In this document: positions 60,001 through 64,000 of the stretch, one piece after another
How positions within the stretch are numbered: position 1 is the first letter of the stretch
How the letters are laid out: every line of letters begins with the position of its first letter
DNA from: Treponema sp.
GTDB lineage: Bacteria > Spirochaetota > Spirochaetia > Treponematales > Treponemataceae
Length of the DNA: 64,000 nucleotides
Reading direction: 5' to 3'
Assembly (NCBI GenBank): GCA_024682655.1
Contig: JAIKYZ010000109.1
Coordinates: 1 to 64,000, forward strand
Translations under genes and position numbers: made by a program
The notes under the pieces: generated by a model
Told to the model about the DNA's origin: nothing
Database searches by the model: none
Seen by the model: the letters and a program-made list of their open reading frames with translations, nothing else

Positions 60001-62073
60001 ATTTTCGAGTTTTTCTTTTGCATTTTCAAGAAGGCTGGAAGATTTTTCTTCAAGGAGAGAAAGTTTATTTTCTGTTTCACTTGCGATTTTTTCAAGTCTT
60101 TGATTACTTGAATTTTCAAAAGTTGAAAGTCTTTCTTCGGTAGAAGCGGTAATTCTATCAACTATATCTTTTGTGTTGCTTTCAAGATTAAGGAGTTTAT
60201 CTTCTGTTTCTTGTGAGAATTTAGCAATTCTTGAATTTGTATTTCCTTCGATTTCTGCAAAACGAGAATTTGTGCTTTCTTCAATTTTGCTGAATCTTGA
60301 ATCAGAAGAGCCTTCAAGTTGAGTTAATCTTGAGTTTGTTGAATTTTCAATTTCTGCAAATCTCTGATTAGTAGAGCTTGTAAGTTCTTCAAATCTTCTG
60401 TCGCTTTCTTCCTGGAAGGCTGTAAATCTTTCTGTACTTCCGGAAGTCAACTGGTCAATCTTAGCCTGACTCTGGTCAATAATATCGTTGATTTGTTTTT
60501 CGTTAAGGCCGGAAATCTGGTCAAGTTTCATCTGATTTTCAGATTCAATTGCAGAGATTCTTGAAGAATTTTCTTCTTCAATTTCCTGAATTCTTCTTTC
60601 ATTTTCCTGAGTAAGAGAATTAAGTTTTTCCTGACTGCTTGTAATAATTGAATTGATTTTGTTTTCGTTATCGGCTGTAAAGGCCTGAATCTTGCTTTCG
60701 TTTTCGTTTGTGTACTGGGTAATTAAAGAATCTACTTTTTCTACAAACTTTTTGTGTTCTTCTACAAAGCGGTTGTTAAAGTCATTAACTTTTTTGTTGT
60801 TTGTAGCGGTTGCGTGTTCAAAGGCATTATTATATTTTTCAGAGAATTTCTTAAAGTCATCATCAAATTTGCTGGTAAGAGTCTGGTATCTTTCGTCATT
60901 CTTATTCTGCATATTTGAAATCTGTAAAGAATATTTGTCTTCCATTTTTTTGTTATCGTCTTCAAAGCGGGCAGTAACTTTTGCAATAATGCTGTCGTTT
61001 TTACCGCCGATAGAATCAAGCTGGGCCTGATATTTGTTCTGCATAGTCTCAACTTTTTCTGCAAAAACATTTGAAAGGTCGGTAACTTTTTTGTTGAACT
61101 TGTCGTTTATTGTTAAAAGATTTTGTTTTACATCTGCAATAAGTTTTGCTTCTGCTTCTTTGTAATTTTTTACTGTAATTTCGTTCTTCTGGTCAAAATT
61201 AGACTGTAATTCCTTTGACTGGTCATCCAGAGATTTAGACAAATCCTTAAAGCGGTTTGTAATTTCGCTTGAAGCCTGATTGAACTGATTTGTAAGTTCT
61301 TTCTGGAGATTTTCTGTCTGAGCCTTTAATTCTCCCAGATATTGATCAGAACGGGCCTGAGCCTGCTGACTAAGATGAGCAAAGGCTGTGTTTTCAAGTT
61401 TTTCTGCCTTATCTGCTGCCTGATTGTAAACATCCTGGATATTTTGTTTTATATAAACAAGAGAATTTTCTGCTTCTGTCTTTGATTTCTGGATTTCTTT
61501 TGCAAGTTCCTGGGCATAGTTTTCGTATTGCTCTAAAAGTTTAGTGCCAACTGCCTTGAGCTGTTCTTCGTTATAATCAGAAAAGCCTTTTGAAACTTCT
61601 GGAATGTGTTTTTCAAGAGCATCAACAACATTCTGCTGTTTGTTTAATCTTGCAGACAGGGAATTTACAATTCCACTTTCCTTGTGCAGTCTTTCAAGGT
61701 TTTCTTCAACATTTACAGTCATCTCGCTCAGTTCGTTCAATAATTTTGAGTAGTGGGAAATTTGATTTTCAATAGTATTAACGGTTGAGATGCTGTTATC
61801 TAAAGATTTTACCTTCTGGTCGAATTCTTCATTCTGCTGTTTAAACAGTTTAATGGCTGCATTTGCCTGAGTCTGCTGAGCCTTGAATTCACTGATTAGT
61901 CCGTTAAAATCTGATTTGTAAGTTTGAATCATTCCTTCAAAATCAGACTGCCTTTTATCGGCATAACGTCTTACACTATCCATAGAGTTGTTGCTTTTGT
62001 TTAATTTCTGGAAATACAAGGAAATTCCAATTGAAGCAACAATTGAAACGAGAATTGCAATCGCTAAAGTCAT
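57034..62073 (-). CDS. Giant membrane-anchored coiled-coil protein, SpiroCoCo-like
   Basis: 1679 residues. One N-terminal membrane segment (about 3-20), then coiled coil nearly throughout. Residues 325-830 form 45 units of exactly 11 residues: 12 units, a 4-residue insert, 21 units, a 7-residue insert, and 12 more. Examples are RFAEIENSTNS and RFSKIEESTNS. Such hendecads form straight or right-handed coiled coils. The C-terminal 45 residues are a compact basic helical motif (RGLKRDGWTIKELSERFHRT) resembling a helix-turn-helix. The whole matches what I remember of the spirochaete SpiroCoCo family, of unknown function and possibly a cell-shape filament. Start has no obvious ribosome-binding site other than a GGG. 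Confidence 0.85.
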   Translation of the reverse strand: MTLAIAILVSIVASIGISLYFQKLNKSNNSMDSVRRYADKRQSDFEGMIQTYKSDFNGLISEFKAQQTQANAAIKLFKQQNEEFDQKVKSLDNSISTVNTIENQISHYSKLLNELSEMTVNVEENLERLHKESGIVNSLSARLNKQQNVVDALEKHIPEVSKGFSDYNEEQLKAVGTKLLEQYENYAQELAKEIQKSKTEAENSLVYIKQNIQDVYNQAADKAEKLENTAFAHLSQQAQARSDQYLGELKAQTENLQKELTNQFNQASSEITNRFKDLSKSLDDQSKELQSNFDQKNEITVKNYKEAEAKLIADVKQNLLTINDKFNKKVTDLSNVFAEKVETMQNKYQAQLDSIGGKNDSIIAKVTARFEDDNKKMEDKYSLQISNMQNKNDERYQTLTSKFDDDFKKFSEKYNNAFEHATATNNKKVNDFNNRFVEEHKKFVEKVDSLITQYTNENESKIQAFTADNENKINSIITSSQEKLNSLTQENERRIQEIEEENSSRISAIESENQMKLDQISGLNEKQINDIIDQSQAKIDQLTSGSTERFTAFQEESDRRFEELTSSTNQRFAEIENSTNSRLTQLEGSSDSRFSKIEESTNSRFAEIEGNTNSRIAKFSQETEDKLLNLESNTKDIVDRITASTEERLSTFENSSNQRLEKIASETENKLSLLEEKSSSLLENAKEKLENLTASTSEKLDQLDQITNSRFDEISNNNDQRLREFQNNYSERLQEIISKNKENYDEIEASIRAEFDKIVKENSEELSKMVSDRESTLSKIAADIENKISAIKAKSEDDYKEISQDYQTRLSAFTNTFSNKLEEVGVLEKDFNNKIESLRDEIDNNMKDYNERNQELRSNITDMQDSLSSTLTNVINQTNKSVQSAEESLEKIQNQCDAAVKRTEELKPDLERKITEVNSNIENFQNETNIKLNGLSKIITDSVRKAVNESEVKHLNILEEVDEQLNQYKKDIEYKLSKLSISQSDIDTLEKSLKSAMAEVQNRVLTSFDNFTNLQKEKHEDFSNRIKEDANAVENKINEINSSLDALKDSATGNMSAKLQEFESNFEKNLSTKNNQVESQLDEWKRNFDQKISSLAQNYENSRKELEESYLSELKTNISTMTEKSNEQYARVSKSLEDSKNELEDSLADIKESLTRFRTETNNSIDKISSISESELKKQLEANSRQVQESLSKVENQLLEDVNKFEEAVKTRQDTSASAIDAALSEFNIWKQQLKNQFDDTSSIYNEQMDSIKANSENKINEVGQSLLKNMNEYEKSVQEQHNLLNDKIAELEEKTQGSLEDYKNHSQSIIAKLQSMYNQMLEATKERIDEQNENANQSIETIKKEITEAAENNRISQSNMIMKMQNETNDLQHSINDITKEIQAVKTNMQVYEKAEQMRKQLENNFQSLNETFAKLEEFDTTANRINNQYLSMKKINDQVEEQISVIENQKNRVTNLEQQFGKLFALSNTIDSRMQTLTTTNDDLTSMQVTVKDYTDRLVQVSGQFERLDKKSEVIDRVSKDVDTSFAKIQELEQMIKDCNRQIVSLPQEIKETQNNIDKIINDGPKITEAIGRLKDLSSLVTETQHKIDEMNSAKNGITKASISLQELEKRVNVKFNTLKMIDEKDKIGPYDNSSISPSEKESIRGLKRDGWTIKELSERFHRTENEIELLLDTFPD

Positions 62074-62115
62074 TTTTTAATCCCACCCAATTAAAAATTT
62101 GATTTATTTATTAAA

Positions 62116-62826
62116 TTATTTTTTTTCTTTTAATAGCTGACGCTTCAACTGATTGTAACTGTTAAACGTAATGTCAGCATCTTTTGATTTTTTTCCAAAT
62201 CTTTGAATTACCGGATAAACAATCCATGCAGTCTTCATACCGGCATTTTTTGCTCCCAGAATGTCATACTTGTGATTGTTTCCTACGTAAAGGATTTCAT
62301 TTGCAGGTAATTTTAGTTCTTCCGCTAATTTATCAAATGGCAGCTTTGAAGGTTTAATGGCACCGCTGTCTTCAGACCACAAAGTAACATCGCACAAATC
62401 TTTAATACCCCAGATATCCCCTTTTTGTTCTGGAGGTAAATCAGACATGAGTGCAATTTTCATACCATTTGCTTTTAATTCAGAAATTAAATCTACAACG
62501 CCGTGGCAGGGTTTAATTTTCTTGAAGTACTTTTTAAGACCATCATGAATGGTTTCTTTTAAGGTTTTTTCAGCCTGCTCTGGAGCTTGTTTTAAACTTT
62601 TTGAGAATATGTTTAATTGTTCTTCTTTGAAATTATGCAGAGGCTTTTTCTGCTCATGCATTGCATTTCTTGCCTTTCTGTAACTTAGAAATATTTTTGA
62701 ATGTCTTAATACATAAGGCAAAACCCTAATTGTAAGTCTGTGACTTCTGTAAAGAGTTCCGTCTACATCAAAAGCGACTGCCTTAATTTCACCTAAATCT
62801 TCAATAAACACGAAAATATTATACAA
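62116..62826 (-). CDS. HAD superfamily hydrolase
   Basis: 236 residues. Motif I is VAFDVDGTLY (nucleophile D of DVDGT), motif II MSDLP, and motif III/IV KPSKLPFDKLAEEL followed by LYVGNNHKYDILGAKNAGMK; a helical cap of about 80 residues lies after motif I. These enzymes remove phosphate from small molecules; the substrate cannot be told from sequence. It lies between the NFACT gene and the coiled-coil gene, all on the minus strand and closely spaced, possibly one transcript. Confidence 0.9.
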   Translation of the reverse strand: MYNIFVFIEDLGEIKAVAFDVDGTLYRSHRLTIRVLPYVLRHSKIFLSYRKARNAMHEQKKPLHNFKEEQLNIFSKSLKQAPEQAEKTLKETIHDGLKKYFKKIKPCHGVVDLISELKANGMKIALMSDLPPEQKGDIWGIKDLCDVTLWSEDSGAIKPSKLPFDKLAEELKLPANEILYVGNNHKYDILGAKNAGMKTAWIVYPVIQRFGKKSKDADITFNSYNQLKRQLLKEKK

Positions 62827-62864
62827 TAAATATAGGAATTGGTCATTATTAAATTAATTCAATC

Positions 62865-62900
62865 TTAAATTTGAGCTTCTTCTTAAATTTGGGCTTCTTC
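62865..62900 (-). repeat. 18-bp tandem duplication across a stop codon
   Basis: TTAAATTTGAGCTTCTTC (62865-62882) and TTAAATTTGGGCTTCTTC (62883-62900) differ at one base. On the minus strand each encodes EEAQI plus a stop; the first is the true end of the NFACT gene. Confidence 0.85.
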
Positions 62901-64000
62901 GTGAAGGCTATCCAAACGGCTTAATCTTTCTTTATCTGGAGTGATACAAAGGTTCTTTTCCTGGGTTGGAATAACAAGACCTTTTGGACCATTTTTTGCC
63001 CTTCTAAGATATTTTACCTGAGTATAATATAAATCAACTTTAGTATTTTTACGGGCTTTTGAATAATAAACCGCCAGATTTGCTGCATCCAGAAGAATAT
63101 TCAGAGGTACAGTTTTTCCCTTTTGATTTTTTACAAAGACATAACCGCCTGGAAAATCCCTTACGTGGAGCCATAAATCCTGACCTTTTACATAATGTCT
63201 TAAAAGCTCGTCATTTTCCTTTGCGTCCCGGCCAACAAGTATATACCAGCCGTCCACAGTGTAATCTAAACCCGGATGCCCCTTATCTTTTTTCTGGTTT
63301 GGAGTAGAATCCCGCCTTAACATTTGTTCAATTTTTACGGGATTTTTTTCATTCAAAATGTCCTGATAAAGTTTATCCAGTTTTTCTATCTGTTTTTCTG
63401 CAATTTCAATGTCGTGTTTTAATTCTTCAGAGCCAGAAAGGGCTTTTTTGTAATTTTTATAATATTCAGAAGCGTTTCCCTGAGGTGATTTTTGAGGATC
63501 AATTAAAATCTTAACTGTTTTTCCGCTATCGTAATCCTGACATTCAAGGTATTTTGAGGAAGGGCTAATTAAATAAGAGTAGGATAAAATTAAATCCCCC
63601 TGGTGTTTTAATTGCTCTGCATTTTTAAAAGAATCAATTTTTTTCTTAAGATTATCCAGGGCGGCCATTCTTTTTGAATGATTTACGTTATACCATTTTT
63701 CTGCTTTTTCAAGTAAAGACTGACGGCTCAGGTTTGAAGCGTGTTCTGAATACCAGTAATCAATAAACTCATTAAAAGTTTTTATGTAGGACACTTGATT
63801 TAGGCCTGCTTTTTCATTTTCTTCCGGATTTATTTCTTGTAGAATTTCTTTCCAATTTCGGACAGGGAATTTTTCCTGGGCCTGACTTAATTTTTCTTCA
63901 ATCACTGCTGGAGGAATAAAAGTTTCCCCCTTCATCTCGTATTTATCGGGACGGCGGAACATTGAATCTAAAACAAAATCATTTTGATCACAAAGGATTA
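62883..64000 (-). CDS. NFACT/RqcH-like protein, C-terminal part, cut by the window edge
   Basis: At least 372 residues. The reading frame stays open from the ATG at 63962 to the right edge, so the start lies outside. A coiled-coil region (EELKHDIEIAEKQIEKLDKL) is followed by the NFACT-R RNA-binding domain: YILVGRDAKENDELLRHYVK, DLWLHVRDFPGGYVFVKNQK, and VYYSKARKNTKVDLYYTQVK. RqcH/Rqc2 proteins bind stalled large ribosomal subunits and add alanine tails for degradation; in some bacteria relatives (FbpA) bind fibronectin. The N-terminal NFACT-N domain would be beyond position 64000. Confidence 0.9.
   Translation of the reverse strand, partial: ILCDQNDFVLDSMFRRPDKYEMKGETFIPPAVIEEKLSQAQEKFPVRNWKEILQEINPEENEKAGLNQVSYIKTFNEFIDYWYSEHASNLSRQSLLEKAEKWYNVNHSKRMAALDNLKKKIDSFKNAEQLKHQGDLILSYSYLISPSSKYLECQDYDSGKTVKILIDPQKSPQGNASEYYKNYKKALSGSEELKHDIEIAEKQIEKLDKLYQDILNEKNPVKIEQMLRRDSTPNQKKDKGHPGLDYTVDGWYILVGRDAKENDELLRHYVKGQDLWLHVRDFPGGYVFVKNQKGKTVPLNILLDAANLAVYYSKARKNTKVDLYYTQVKYLRRAKNGPKGLVIPTQEKNLCITPDKERLSRLDSLHEEAQI

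Overview
The window reads as chromosomal DNA from a low-GC, saccharolytic spirochaete, most likely a Treponema of the gut, rumen or oral type (inference). The signs are a class I lysyl-tRNA synthetase, a very long spirochaete-type coiled-coil protein (SpiroCoCo-like), a PnrA/TmpC-type (BMP family) nucleoside ABC system, a CarD/CdnL-like protein, many lipoproteins, and polysaccharide-degrading enzymes. I see no rRNA, tRNA, CRISPR array, prophage or transposase gene.

Layout. 0-4.5 kb (mostly minus strand): a GIY-YIG nuclease gene flanked by palindromes, a rex-serC pair with a perfect Rex operator upstream, a lytic transglycosylase, an unknown gene and a PtsN-like EIIA protein. 4.7-9.8 kb: an exported protein, probably outer-membrane, followed by two paralogous lipoproteins. 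9.9-13.5 kb: pgi, an ArgR-type repressor with two candidate ARG boxes, and a threonine synthase homologue that lacks the PLP-binding lysine. 13.6-20.9 kb (minus): a large GH13 protein with a lysine-rich tail, malQ, a radical SAM protein and a small unknown gene. 20.96-21.66 kb: a tandem array of four 181-bp structured repeats. 21.7-28.9 kb: an HD-GYP protein overlapping a solute-binding lipoprotein gene, TatD, a GH5 lipoprotein, an orphan DNA methyltransferase and a pseudouridine synthase. 29.0-33.7 kb: a CUT1-type sugar importer without its ATPase, and a divergent AraC-type regulator. 33.7-40.0 kb: lysS and a MarR-BMP family transporter operon. 40-44.9 kb: unknown membrane-anchored, TPR and TraB-like proteins. 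45-49.5 kb: a complete TolC-MacA-MacB type efflux system. 49.6-64 kb: unknown protein, RlpA, Nudix, DEAD-box helicase, CdnL-like protein, ispD-ispF, the giant coiled-coil protein, a HAD phosphatase and the C-terminal part of an NFACT/RqcH-type protein cut by the window edge.

The most unusual content is not in the genes. One element is a 124-bp sequence present four times (24301, 35411, 47522, 56409), always in the same orientation. It folds into three hairpins and ends in AAGGAAG, which serves as the ribosome-binding site of the next gene in three cases; two copies lie inside apparent operons. The other is the tandem 181-bp array, whose inner stem shows compensating base changes between copies. 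A third theme is transcription start design: at least nine genes have a -10 box placed so that the predicted transcript starts 0-5 nt before the start codon, with no Shine-Dalgarno sequence, which suggests widespread leaderless mRNAs.
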